A stretch of 30,572 nt of DNA from CARZYU01 sp964370085. Its GTDB lineage: Bacteria > Bacillota_I > Bacilli_A > RF39 > UBA660. Below are positions 1-6,759 of this stretch, piece after piece. The stretch is taken from positions 1 to 30,572 of the forward strand of contig CAYJHI010000007.1 in assembly GCA_964370085.1 (NCBI GenBank). Reading direction: 5' to 3'. Numbering within the stretch: the first letter of the stretch is position 1; every line of letters starts with the position of its first letter. The notes beneath the pieces were generated by a model. The model saw nothing but the letters and a program-made list of their open reading frames with translations. It did not search any database and was not told where the DNA came from. The position numbers and the translations under genes are program-made.

Positions 1-18
1 ACTATAGCTAAACTAAAT

Positions 19-753
19 TTATACGCGACATCTAACAACATTTTCTTTTAATCCTTTTTTCATTTCTCTTGATATTAAATCTGTTTTTGAACCTTCTTTG
101 AAAGTTAATATATTTGTTTTGGGGTCAAAGTAATCTATTTGATCCATGTTTATGATTAATGCTCTATGAATTCTTTTAAATCTTTCATCTAGGTGTTTAC
201 TTATTTCTACTAAAGAACCTGGTATTATCACTTCGTTAAATGTGGTTTTAATGATACAGTTTTTACTTTGTGGTTCTTTTTCGATGTAGACTATATTTCT
301 AAAGTCTACTCTATTAGTAACGTGATCTGTATCAAATACTATACACTTTTGTCTATGATCATAGTATTTTATTGTTTTATCTAGCGCTAGTCTAAGTTCA
401 TTTTCATACTTTTCATTTTTACTGATGAAATCTAATATGAACAATCTGTTACTTAGAGCTTCAAAACGATAATGGTCATATGCTGTTACATATAGTATTA
501 CTGAGTTCCAGTCACCATACACTTCTCTTATTTCTCTTGCTGCATCTAATCCTGAACCTTTTTTAGTTCTTATATCTAAGATATATACTTTAAACCCAAC
601 ATCTTTTTGAGATAACATATTAAATGTTTTACCATAACCTTGGCTTTTATAAACTTTATATGGTAATTTTTTCTCTTTCATATATGTATGAACAACTTTT
701 CCTAGTTTTTTTAGAAAATGTTCATCGTCTTCAATAATAATAAAATTTATCAT
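19..753 (-). CDS. LytTR-family response regulator (AgrA/ComE-like)
   Basis: This is a two-component response regulator of 244 residues. The N-terminal receiver half has the acidic pair in IIIEDDEH (residues 5-12), the probable phospho-acceptor Asp60 in YILDIRT, and the conserved Lys in FISKNE. The C-terminal half is a LytTR DNA-binding domain ending in RIHRALIINMDQID followed by the last beta strands, as in AgrA. An in-frame Met lies 11 codons upstream, but the ATG used here has AAGAGGTG six bases before it and starts the receiver fold directly with MINFIIIEDD. No histidine kinase is visible; if there is one it lies beyond the left edge. A 9-bp direct repeat lies just upstream and overlaps a weak extended -10 (TGGTAAAAT), which could allow autoregulation. 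Family assignment is firm; the signal and target genes are unknown. Confidence 0.88.
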   Translation of the reverse strand: MINFIIIEDDEHFLKKLGKVVHTYMKEKKLPYKVYKSQGYGKTFNMLSQKDVGFKVYILDIRTKKGSGLDAAREIREVYGDWNSVILYVTAYDHYRFEALSNRLFILDFISKNEKYENELRLALDKTIKYYDHRQKCIVFDTDHVTNRVDFRNIVYIEKEPQSKNCIIKTTFNEVIIPGSLVEISKHLDERFKRIHRALIINMDQIDYFDPKTNILTFKEGSKTDLISREMKKGLKENVVRCRV

Positions 754-776
754 ATAATTCACCTCTTGTAACATAG

Positions 777-795
777 ATTTTACCATATTTTACCA
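777..795 (-). repeat. 9-bp direct repeat upstream of the LytTR regulator
   Basis: The plus strand carries ATTTTACCA twice (777-785 and 787-795), a ten-base period of about one helical turn. On the minus strand this reads TGGTAAAAT twice, and the copy nearer the gene could also serve as an extended -10. LytTR proteins bind direct repeats, so an autoregulatory site is possible, but the sequence is low in complexity. Confidence 0.4.
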
Positions 796-816
796 ATTTT
801 CTATACTTTTTTTCAT

Positions 817-837
817 AAAAAAAGAGCATTAGCTCTT
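817..837 (-). terminator. Rho-independent terminator of tagO
   Basis: On the minus strand AAGAGC and GCTCTT pair across a TAAT loop, followed by a seven-T run. The tagO stop codon lies in the loop. Confidence 0.85.
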
Positions 838-1929
838 CTTTGGTTTAAACTTGTCCTTGACTTGCTTTTTTATTTTTTTGATTTTCTCCGGATTTTTTTC
901 CGAAATGATACTTGTGTGTAATACAAACCATATGACTAGCACTAATATTATTGCATAAATAATTATTCCAAAGAACTGATCTTCTATCATATAAAAGATA
1001 GATGCAATCGCAAATAGAATATTTATACCATATATAATTAACACTGTGTTTTTTTGAGAAAAATTCATTCCTAATAACTGGTGATGAAGATGTCCTTTGT
1101 CCGCTCCAAAGATTGGTTTCTTTTTGATTGTTCTTCGTATGATTGCAAACGTTGTATCTAAAATAGGTATTGCTAATATCATTAACGGTATAAAGAATGA
1201 TATTAATGCCGGACCTTTAAACTCTAGTAATGTTATGACAGCAATTATGAATCCTAAAAAGTTTGCTCCATCTCCTGCAAAGATTGTTGCTGGATTAAAG
1301 TTGTGAAATAAGAAACCTAAAGTTGAACCTAACATTATAAACGTTAGTATAACTACTAGTGCTGTTTCTCGGCCTTGCATGATGGCTATAATTCCGATAG
1401 TTAAGAAAAATATAGATGAAATACCACTACTAAGACCATCTATTCCATCGATTAAATTAATAATATTAGTACATGCAATTATAAATATAATCGTTATTGG
1501 ATATGCAAATAAATTAAAATCCAAAGTAAATCCAAAGGCTGTTATTTCTGTTAATAAAATGTTTCCGTAGAAAACTATAATACTCGCTGCTATTAATTGA
1601 ACTATTAACCTATATGTATTTTTAATTGGTTTAATATCATCTGCAATTGATATCATAATTATGAAAAAACTTCCAATCAAAATGGAATTCATTTCGATAC
1701 TTTGATCTGCAAAAAACATATATCCAAATAAAAAACTAATAAATATTCCTACTGCACCTAACTTAGGCGTCGCGACTTTATGAATATGTCTTTTTTCTTC
1801 TTCGTTTCTAGGTTTATCTATAGCACCAATATGTTTAGCAACTTTCTTCATAATAGGCATTATAGAAACACTTATAACAAATGTCGTTAAAACTATTATT
1901 ATTACATCTAATATAGTATTTCCTGTCAT
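829..1929 (-). CDS. tagO: Undecaprenyl-phosphate N-acetylglucosaminyl-1-phosphate transferase (TagO/WecA family)
   Basis: This polytopic membrane enzyme of 366 residues moves a sugar-1-phosphate (usually GlcNAc-1-P) from UDP-sugar to undecaprenyl phosphate. That is the first step of wall teichoic acid or other wall polysaccharide synthesis. About ten hydrophobic segments are visible. Family motifs are the Mg-binding Asp pair in ADDIKP (97-98), NLIDGIDGLSSG (158-169), the cytoplasmic AGDGANFLGF (218-227) and the HLHHQLLGM loop (280-288) that separates TagO/WecA from MraY. The ATG is preceded by AAGAGGT at five bases. A promoter lies in the gap after the mreB/mbl terminator, and its own terminator overlaps the stop, so it looks monocistronic. 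The exact sugar and the final polymer cannot be told from this window. Confidence 0.9.
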   Translation of the reverse strand: MTGNTILDVIIIVLTTFVISVSIMPIMKKVAKHIGAIDKPRNEEEKRHIHKVATPKLGAVGIFISFLFGYMFFADQSIEMNSILIGSFFIIMISIADDIKPIKNTYRLIVQLIAASIIVFYGNILLTEITAFGFTLDFNLFAYPITIIFIIACTNIINLIDGIDGLSSGISSIFFLTIGIIAIMQGRETALVVILTFIMLGSTLGFLFHNFNPATIFAGDGANFLGFIIAVITLLEFKGPALISFFIPLMILAIPILDTTFAIIRRTIKKKPIFGADKGHLHHQLLGMNFSQKNTVLIIYGINILFAIASIFYMIEDQFFGIIIYAIILVLVIWFVLHTSIISEKNPEKIKKIKKQVKDKFKPKKS

Positions 1930-1951
1930 ACAGTACCTCTTTTCTATTTAA

Positions 1952-1980
1952 AGTATAACAAACATTTATATTTGTGAAAA
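1952..1980 (-). promoter_or_regulatory. Vegetative promoter of tagO
   Basis: The minus strand reads TTTTCA, 17 bases, then TATACT preceded by TG (extended -10). It lies between the upstream terminator and the tagO ribosome binding site and gives a leader of about 20 bases. Confidence 0.55.
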
Positions 1981-1981
1981 G

Positions 1982-2010
1982 AAAAAACTAGAAATTTATT
2001 AATTTTCTAG
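1982..2010 (-). terminator. Rho-independent terminator of the mreB/mbl gene
   Basis: On the minus strand CTAGAAA pairs with TTTCTAG around a nine-base A+T loop, followed by six T. The TAA stop of the gene is in the loop. Confidence 0.75.
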
Positions 2011-2988
2011 TAAGTGAATATTATCTAACATAATACCCGTTCCTTCAGCTACACAGGTTAAGGGTGAATCTGCTATAAAGACAGGTATATCTAACTCTGC
2101 GGAAAACAATTCTGCGATTCCTTCAATCATAGCTCCTCCTCCTGTCAACACTACCCCTTTATCAACTATGTCTGCACTTAGTTCTGGTGGAGTTTGCTCT
2201 AGGACATTTTTGGCTGCTTCAATGATTTTGTAGATACTGTTATGTAGTGCTTCTTCAATTTCTTCTTGGTTAACGGTAACTGTGGTTGGTAACCCGGTTG
2301 TAACATTTCTTCCTCTTACCTCCATCTTTTCTTTTTTATTTGGATTATGTACGCAAGCAATTGTTTTTTTTATGGTTTCTGCCGTTGTTTCTCCTATTAA
2401 TAATTTATATTTATCTTTAATATATCTTATTATGTCACTATCAAAACTGTTACCTGCTAATCTAATTGAATTACTTGTTACTATATCATTAAGTGACAAG
2501 ATTGCTATATCGGTTGTTCCTCCACCTATATCAATTACCATATTAGCACTTGGCTTTGAAATATCCATACCTGCTCCTATTGCTGCCACTTTTGGTTCTT
2601 CTTCTATATATACTTTTTTTGCACCTGTTCTCTCCGCTACCTCTTTAATGGCATTTTTTTCTACTTGTGTTATATTTGCAGGACAACATATCAAAATACG
2701 TGGTTTACTAAGCATGGTTTTGGCTTTTATTTTTTTAATAAAGTGTTCTAACATTAACTCTGTTATTTCAAAATCCGCTATTACTCCATCTTTCATCGGT
2801 CTTATTGCTTTTATTTTACCTGGAGTTCTTCCTAACATCTCATTAGCTTCTTTTCCAACTGCTATTACCTTTCTTGTACTTTCTTCTAGTGCTACCACAC
2901 TTGGTTCGTCTAGAACAACTCCCTCTTTTTTTACGTATATCAATATATTAGCTGTTCCTAAATCTATACCTATATCTTTTGATAACAT
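1999..2988 (-). CDS. mbl: Rod-shape determining actin homologue MreB/Mbl
   Basis: This is a bacterial actin of 329 residues, the usual length. It polymerises on the inner membrane face and guides lateral wall synthesis. The actin-fold nucleotide motifs are in order: DIGIDLGTANILIY at the N terminus, VIDIGGGTTDIAILS in the middle and VVLTGGGAMIEGI near the C terminus. The start chosen is the ATG directly after AAAGGAGGAATT; an in-frame Met ten codons upstream has no site. In B. subtilis mbl lies near spoIIQ and spoIIID, and here the gene directly follows spoIIQ, so I favour Mbl over MreB; no mreCD genes are adjacent. The upstream spoIIQ terminator ends about 30 bases before the start and no clear promoter follows it, so read-through may feed this gene. 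Confidence 0.92.
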   Translation of the reverse strand: MLSKDIGIDLGTANILIYVKKEGVVLDEPSVVALEESTRKVIAVGKEANEMLGRTPGKIKAIRPMKDGVIADFEITELMLEHFIKKIKAKTMLSKPRILICCPANITQVEKNAIKEVAERTGAKKVYIEEEPKVAAIGAGMDISKPSANMVIDIGGGTTDIAILSLNDIVTSNSIRLAGNSFDSDIIRYIKDKYKLLIGETTAETIKKTIACVHNPNKKEKMEVRGRNVTTGLPTTVTVNQEEIEEALHNSIYKIIEAAKNVLEQTPPELSADIVDKGVVLTGGGAMIEGIAELFSAELDIPVFIADSPLTCVAEGTGIMLDNIHLLEN

Positions 2989-3018
2989 AATTCCTCCTTT
3001 ATTACTATTAATATACAC

Positions 3019-3038
3019 AAAAAAACGAGTATTACTCG
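3019..3038 (-). terminator. Rho-independent terminator of spoIIQ
   Basis: CGAGT and ACTCG pair across a three-base loop and are followed by seven T on the minus strand. The TAA stop codon sits at the loop and 5' arm boundary. Confidence 0.8.
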
Positions 3039-3658
3039 CTTAATGTTATTTCTTTATCAAAATAATTATTTGGATTAACTATATTTCCTTTATCATATAG
3101 TTCGAAATGTACATGGAACTTATTACTTGTATCTAATTTATTTGTTCCTGCCATTCCTATTTTTTGATTTTGTGTTACTTTATCCCCTTCTTTTACTACA
3201 ACATCAGTTAAACTTTGATAAACACTTATAAAATCATTATCATGTTTAATATGAACGACAGTACCTAACAACTCATCTTCTTTTACTTCAATTACTTCAC
3301 CATCTAAGACTGCCACTACTTCAAAAGTTTCTTCTAGTACAAAATCAACTCCTGAATTTTGCATATATGTGTTTTCATGTTTAATTATTGAACCTTCTTG
3401 TGCTGATGATTCTGCTTGATAATCGTAATAATTAATATTAGCAATTACTCCTTCTTGTAAGTATGGTCTTGTTAGTTTTACTGTTTCTTTTACTACCGGT
3501 ACAGTAGTATCATTAATTCCATCCGTTACGTATGTTGGTTCTTCTGGTGCTTCTGGTGTATAAACATTAGCTGTTGCCATAATTGTAATTATGATTGATA
3601 CTACTACTGCTACATATACCATTGGCAAAACAAAGGGTTTAAGTTTTAATCTTTTCAT
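3032..3658 (-). CDS. spoIIQ: Stage II sporulation protein Q (degenerate M23 domain)
   Basis: SpoIIQ is made in the forespore and spans its membrane. Its outer domain pairs with SpoIIIAH to form the channel between forespore and mother cell. The 208 residues show one membrane anchor (about 8-30), a linker rich in acidic residues, and a LytM/M23 domain (about 90-200). The first zinc ligand motif HxGxD is changed to NSGVD: Asn101 replaces His, while Asp105 and HVH (182-184) remain. B. subtilis SpoIIQ also lacks this His, and the VYQSL segment (146-150) matches SpoIIQ rather than active M23 enzymes. So a scaffold, not a hydrolase, is expected. TGAGGTG precedes the ATG by five bases. Its place just before mbl is conserved synteny. 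A forespore-type promoter is proposed upstream. Confidence 0.9.
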   Translation of the reverse strand: MKRLKLKPFVLPMVYVAVVVSIIITIMATANVYTPEAPEEPTYVTDGINDTTVPVVKETVKLTRPYLQEGVIANINYYDYQAESSAQEGSIIKHENTYMQNSGVDFVLEETFEVVAVLDGEVIEVKEDELLGTVVHIKHDNDFISVYQSLTDVVVKEGDKVTQNQKIGMAGTNKLDTSNKFHVHFELYDKGNIVNPNNYFDKEITLSE

Positions 3659-3674
3659 TTTTTCACCTCATTTA

Positions 3675-3703
3675 AAGTATGAGATGAATTTTATAATTTA
3701 TAC
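3675..3703 (-). promoter_or_regulatory. Candidate forespore-sigma (SigF/SigG-like) promoter of spoIIQ
   Basis: The minus strand reads GTATA, 17 bases, CATACTT. This resembles the SigG pattern (GYATR, 17-18, CATNHTA) and part of the SigF pattern. The predicted start falls on the first G of the GAGGTG ribosome binding site, which leaves almost no leader. B. subtilis spoIIQ is SigF-dependent. Moderate support only. Confidence 0.4.
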
Positions 3704-3706
3704 ATA

Positions 3707-3904
3707 TTAATAAATTTGTGCTGCTAGAAAAAAATCATATATAAAATTAGTTATTAAGTAAATCATAGATAAGCCTAATAATAAATAAAAAACTCTAGCT
3801 TGAAAAATTTTGTTTTTTTTAAATATTTGATTGATATTTACAGAATCCATAGAATAAATAACGACTATCGTTACTATAATATATATTAAAATCTTAACAC
3901 TCAT
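3707..3904 (-). CDS. ywzB: DUF1146 family small membrane protein (YwzB)
   Basis: This is a 65-residue protein with two hydrophobic segments (about 3-20 and 38-60) separated by a short basic loop. The stretch SVNINQIFKKNKIFQARVFY and the following LITNFIYDF match DUF1146, the YwzB family of Bacilli. Its function is unknown; in B. subtilis the gene lies between the ATP synthase operon and murAA. The ATG begins one base after the rpiB stop codon, with only a weak GAG-type site inside rpiB, so translation is probably coupled to rpiB. No convincing terminator follows: an all-A/T hairpin without a T run was seen and rejected. Confidence 0.82.
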   Translation of the reverse strand: MSVKILIYIIVTIVVIYSMDSVNINQIFKKNKIFQARVFYLLLGLSMIYLITNFIYDFFLAAQIY

Positions 3905-3905
3905 A

Positions 3906-4349
3906 TTAATTACTCATTTCGTATTCATTTATTTTTTTAATTCTACGTTGATGTTTTTCTTCTAATGATGAATCTGTTTTAATAAATGTTGTTACTAATT
4001 TTAAGGCTTTTGATACTCTGTTATTTCCTGCTATCGCTATTATATTAGCATCATTATCATTTCTAGTAGCAATTGCTTCTTGAACTGTATTAATTTTTGC
4101 ACATCTTATTCCTTTTACTTTGTTACAAGCAATGCTTATACCTATACCACTTCCGCATATAGCAATTCCATAATCAGCTTCTTTATTTACTATTGTTTGC
4201 CCTAATTTAAAAGCAAAATCTGGATAATCTGTTGATTCACTATTGTTAGTTCCTAAATCTAAAAAAGTTATGTTTTCACTTGTCATTTTATTTATTAGCT
4301 TATTTTTTAAATCATATCCACGATGATCACTTGCTATAGCTATTTTCAT
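3906..4349 (-). CDS. rpiB: Ribose-5-phosphate isomerase B
   Basis: RpiB interconverts ribose 5-phosphate and ribulose 5-phosphate in the pentose phosphate pathway. The 147 residues begin with the family motif IAIASDHRGYDLK and contain the catalytic Cys65 in ICGSGIGISIACNKVKGIR. The usual C-terminal helix with HQRRI is present. The segment that normally reads (S/T)R-x-HND is ATRNDND here: Asp98 replaces the active-site His taken to assist ring opening. This is a one-base change (CAT to GAT) clearly visible in the DNA. The protein is otherwise intact, so altered efficiency, a substitute residue, or a shift to a related sugar phosphate are all possible. The ATG follows GGAG by eight bases, with an extended -10 directly upstream. 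ywzB follows with a one-base gap. Confidence 0.88.
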   Translation of the reverse strand: MKIAIASDHRGYDLKNKLINKMTSENITFLDLGTNNSESTDYPDFAFKLGQTIVNKEADYGIAICGSGIGISIACNKVKGIRCAKINTVQEAIATRNDNDANIIAIAGNNRVSKALKLVTTFIKTDSSLEEKHQRRIKKINEYEMSN

Positions 4350-4368
4350 ATTATCAACTCCTATCTTT

Positions 4369-4398
4369 ATTATAGCAACAATTAAAGAAAAAAAACAA
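4369..4398 (-). promoter_or_regulatory. Vegetative promoter of rpiB-ywzB
   Basis: A perfect extended -10 (TGCTATAAT) occurs on the minus strand, with a partial -35 (TTGTTT, spacer 18) that overlaps the rpmE terminator. The predicted start is at the A of AGGAG, giving a leader of only about 13 bases. Confidence 0.6.
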
Positions 4399-4411
4399 CT
4401 GATTAGTTGTT
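4388..4411 (-). terminator. Rho-independent terminator of rpmE
   Basis: AACAACT and AGTTGTT pair over a four-base loop and are followed by eight T on the minus strand. The rpmE TAA stop lies at the loop. Confidence 0.88.
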
Positions 4412-4615
4412 TTCGTTTGTTAATCCATATTTTTGGTTGAATTTTTCTACTTTACCAGCTTTAGATGCTCTAGTTTGTTGTCCTGTATAAAAAGGATGAC
4501 ATTTTGAACAAACTTCCACACTGATTTCGTCTTTTACTGATGATACAGTAAATTTTTCACCACAAGCACAAACTACTTCGCACTCTTTTATTTCTGGATG
4601 TATATTTTTCTTCAT
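4403..4615 (-). CDS. rpmE: 50S ribosomal protein L31 (zinc-binding form)
   Basis: This is ribosomal protein bL31, 70 residues, a normal length for the family. It is the zinc-containing (C+) type: Cys16 and Cys18 in VVCACGE and Cys36 and Cys39 in VEVCSKCHPFYTG form the metal site. In many bacteria this form is replaced by a Cys-free paralogue under zinc starvation; no paralogue is in the window. The start is the ATG preceded by AAGGAG at seven bases; a longer in-frame extension upstream runs through the promoter and is not real. The gene has its own strong promoter, a leader of about 45 bases with a perfect palindrome, and its own terminator, so it forms a single-gene unit. Confidence 0.96.
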   Translation of the reverse strand: MKKNIHPEIKECEVVCACGEKFTVSSVKDEISVEVCSKCHPFYTGQQTRASKAGKVEKFNQKYGLTNENN

Positions 4616-4633
4616 ATCCGATCTCCTTCCGCC

Positions 4634-4647
4634 ATGACCTAGGTCAT
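4634..4647 (-). promoter_or_regulatory. Perfect 14-bp palindrome in the rpmE leader
   Basis: ATGACCTAGGTCAT is a perfect inverted repeat with no spacer, about 15 to 28 bases after the predicted start and 18 bases before the rpmE ATG. Without a loop it fits a dimeric repressor operator better than an RNA hairpin. It may also belong to a structured L31 leader. Confidence 0.5.
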
Positions 4648-4667
4648 AGTAATTCAATTGCGTTACT

Positions 4668-4696
4668 ATTATAACAGTTATTTTCTTAATTATCAA
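4668..4696 (-). promoter_or_regulatory. Strong vegetative promoter of rpmE
   Basis: The minus strand reads TTGATA, 17 bases, TATAAT, with the extended TGT before the -10. This is one of the closest matches to the SigA consensus in the window. The predicted start is near 4661. Confidence 0.8.
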
Positions 4697-4705
4697 GTAA
4701 TTATG

Positions 4706-5437
4706 TTAGTTTTCTAATGTTTCGATTATTTTATCTGCAATTATTTGATATCCTTTTGTATTTGGGTAATAACTAAAAGGATTAGGCAAATAACTAGTTT
4801 CTTCTTCAAAAAGGCCATATGTATCTACATAGTTAATATCATATTCATCGCACAACTTCTCTACATTTGTATTTAAATAATTGAATATTTTTTCTGCTTC
4901 TTCTATATTAGTAATAGATCTTGGGAACATATTATAGTATCCCAAAAAGTATGTTTCATTGACAGCATATGGTTTTATCGTTTTAAAAAGTGTTTCAATA
5001 TCACTTAAAATAGAATTTATTTCGTCTTCTACATGTACATAATAAAGTCCATTAACTGATACAAAAATAGGATTTAAGATTTTTTCTAATTCGTTATTAC
5101 CAATGGAAATAGTAATTATGTCCGCTTCTCTTATTTCTTTTTTTATGTTTGTTTTGTCATCTAATCTTAAATTATTTGTTATATCTTCTATTAAATCTTT
5201 TATTGTACTATACTCATCTATAAACTCATCATTAGATGATTCTAATAAGTCTTTTTTTTCTAAATAGCTGATTATTCCTTCTTTATAACCATAATTGTAA
5301 TTAGCATATGGCGTTTTTCCTGCCGCTAGAGCATCTCCCAGAGATAAATATGTAATTTTATTACTATAAGTAAGTATATATATTATATATATTAAAATTA
5401 TAGTTATGATAGTGCCAATTATTTTGAACTTTTTCAT
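4706..5437 (-). CDS. SGNH/GDSL-like membrane-anchored protein, probably catalytically inactive
   Basis: The 243 residues start with a membrane anchor (about 5-23), so the domain should lie outside the membrane. The fold is recognisable as SGNH hydrolase. Block I reads YLSLGDALAAG where active enzymes have GDS; block III is SIGNNE (112-117); block V reads YYPNTKGYQIIADKI where DxxHPN is expected. Thus the nucleophile Ser is Ala36, the catalytic His is Tyr224 and the Asp three before it is Phe221. All three changes are clear in the codons, which suggests a binding or scaffold role rather than esterase activity. TTGGAGG precedes the ATG. The murA terminator ends 12 bases upstream with no visible promoter after it, so expression may depend on read-through. 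The partner or ligand is unknown. Confidence 0.78.
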   Translation of the reverse strand: MKKFKIIGTIITIILIYIIYILTYSNKITYLSLGDALAAGKTPYANYNYGYKEGIISYLEKKDLLESSNDEFIDEYSTIKDLIEDITNNLRLDDKTNIKKEIREADIITISIGNNELEKILNPIFVSVNGLYYVHVEDEINSILSDIETLFKTIKPYAVNETYFLGYYNMFPRSITNIEEAEKIFNYLNTNVEKLCDEYDINYVDTYGLFEEETSYLPNPFSYYPNTKGYQIIADKIIETLEN

Positions 5438-5449
5438 TGTTCCTCCAAT

Positions 5450-5487
5450 AAAAAAAGATTGTTTTTTTAATTATATTTCAACAATCT
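5450..5487 (-). terminator. Rho-independent terminator of murA
   Basis: AGATTGTT and AACAATCT form an eight-pair stem around a 16-base A+T loop that contains the murA stop codon, followed by seven T on the minus strand. Confidence 0.8.
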
Positions 5488-6721
5488 CTATATTAGCACC
5501 TACTAATGTAAGTTTTTCCACTATTTGCTCATATCCTCTTAATATATGTTCAGCGTCTGTAATAACTGTTTCTCCTTCTGCTATTAATCCCGCTAATACC
5601 ATCGCTGCTCCTGCTCTTAAGTCAGTTGCTCTAACTGTTGTTCCTACTAATCTAGTTGGTCCAGTTATTATGGCAGTTCTGTTTTTTACTTCTATATTGG
5701 TTCCCATTTTATTTAATTCTTCAATATGCATAAATCTATTTTCATAAATTGTTTCTTCTACTTTTGAAACTTTGTCACATTGTGTTAATAAAACGGTAAA
5801 TGGTTGTTGTAAATCTGTTGGAAATCCAGGATATACCATTGTTTTAATATTGGTACACTTATATTTATCATTAGAATTGATTGTTACATAATCTTCGCCA
5901 ATTTCTAAATTTACTCCTACTTCTTCTAATTTTGATAGGAGTGCTTCAATATGTTTAGGTATTATATTATCAACTTTGAAATTTTTTCCGCATAATGCTC
6001 CTAATGTTATATATGTTCCTGCTTCTATTCTATCTGGAATTACCTCATGAAAACATTCTTTTAAATAATCTACACCTTCTATTTTGATAACAGATGTTCC
6101 TGCTCCAGTAATTTTAGCACCCATATTATTTAAAAACGTCGCAATATTTACAATTTCTGGTTCTTTAGCAGCATTATCAATAACTGTCGTACCTTTGGCT
6201 TTTACTGCCGCTAGTATTATATTGATAGTAGCTCCTACTGAAGCAAAATCTAAATAAATGTGTGATCCTTTTAATTCTTCGGCTTCTATTATATAAAATT
6301 CATCTTCGTAAGTAACCGTAGCACCTAGTGCTTCAAAACCTTTTAAATGAAGATTTATTGGTCTTGCACCTATTGAACATCCACCTGGAAAGTGCATCTT
6401 TACTTTATTGTATTTTCCTAATAGGGCACCCATAAAATAATATGATGCTCTTAATTTTTTTGATAATACTTCTGGTATCTCTTTATTTTCTAAGTTACTT
6501 GAATCTAGCAATAAGCTTTCACTAGCTCTTTTTATATCAACGTTTAAATAACTTAATGTTTCACATAAGGCATCTATATCTGTAATTTCAGGGATATTAC
6601 AAATAGTTACTTTTTCATCTGAGAGAATGGCTGCTGGTATTAAAGCAACAGCACTGTTCTTAGCACCACTTATCCTAATAGTGCCACTTAACTCTTTTCC
6701 CCCTTGTATTTTTAAATTCAT
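5471..6721 (-). CDS. murA: UDP-N-acetylglucosamine 1-carboxyvinyltransferase
   Basis: MurA adds enolpyruvate from phosphoenolpyruvate to UDP-GlcNAc, the first committed step of peptidoglycan synthesis, in the cytoplasm. The 416 residues match the family length. Lys21-Asn22 in RISGAKNSAV and the fosfomycin-binding Cys115 in PGGCSIGARPINLHLKG are present, as is the C-terminal RATDLRAGAAMVLAGL. The ATG is preceded by AGGTGG at six bases. It lies 38 bases after fba with no terminator between, so the two are probably cotranscribed. In B. subtilis murAA stands between ywzB/ywmB and spoIID-spoIIQ, and the same neighbourhood survives here. Bacilli often carry a second MurA; only this one is in view. 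Confidence 0.96.
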   Translation of the reverse strand: MNLKIQGGKELSGTIRISGAKNSAVALIPAAILSDEKVTICNIPEITDIDALCETLSYLNVDIKRASESLLLDSSNLENKEIPEVLSKKLRASYYFMGALLGKYNKVKMHFPGGCSIGARPINLHLKGFEALGATVTYEDEFYIIEAEELKGSHIYLDFASVGATINIILAAVKAKGTTVIDNAAKEPEIVNIATFLNNMGAKITGAGTSVIKIEGVDYLKECFHEVIPDRIEAGTYITLGALCGKNFKVDNIIPKHIEALLSKLEEVGVNLEIGEDYVTINSNDKYKCTNIKTMVYPGFPTDLQQPFTVLLTQCDKVSKVEETIYENRFMHIEELNKMGTNIEVKNRTAIITGPTRLVGTTVRATDLRAGAAMVLAGLIAEGETVITDAEHILRGYEQIVEKLTLVGANIEIVEI

Positions 6722-6759
6722 ATTATCCCACCTATCATTATATTTTATTACTTTTCATT

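Noticed and set aside
2282..3043. Long plus-strand open frame (253 codons) opposite the mreB/mbl gene
   Set aside because: It is antisense to a well-conserved actin gene, has no ribosome binding site and encodes no recognisable domain; it is a shadow of the biased opposite strand.
3695..3716. AATTTAT/ATAAATT hairpin after ywzB as a terminator
   Set aside because: It consists only of A-T pairs and is not followed by a T run.
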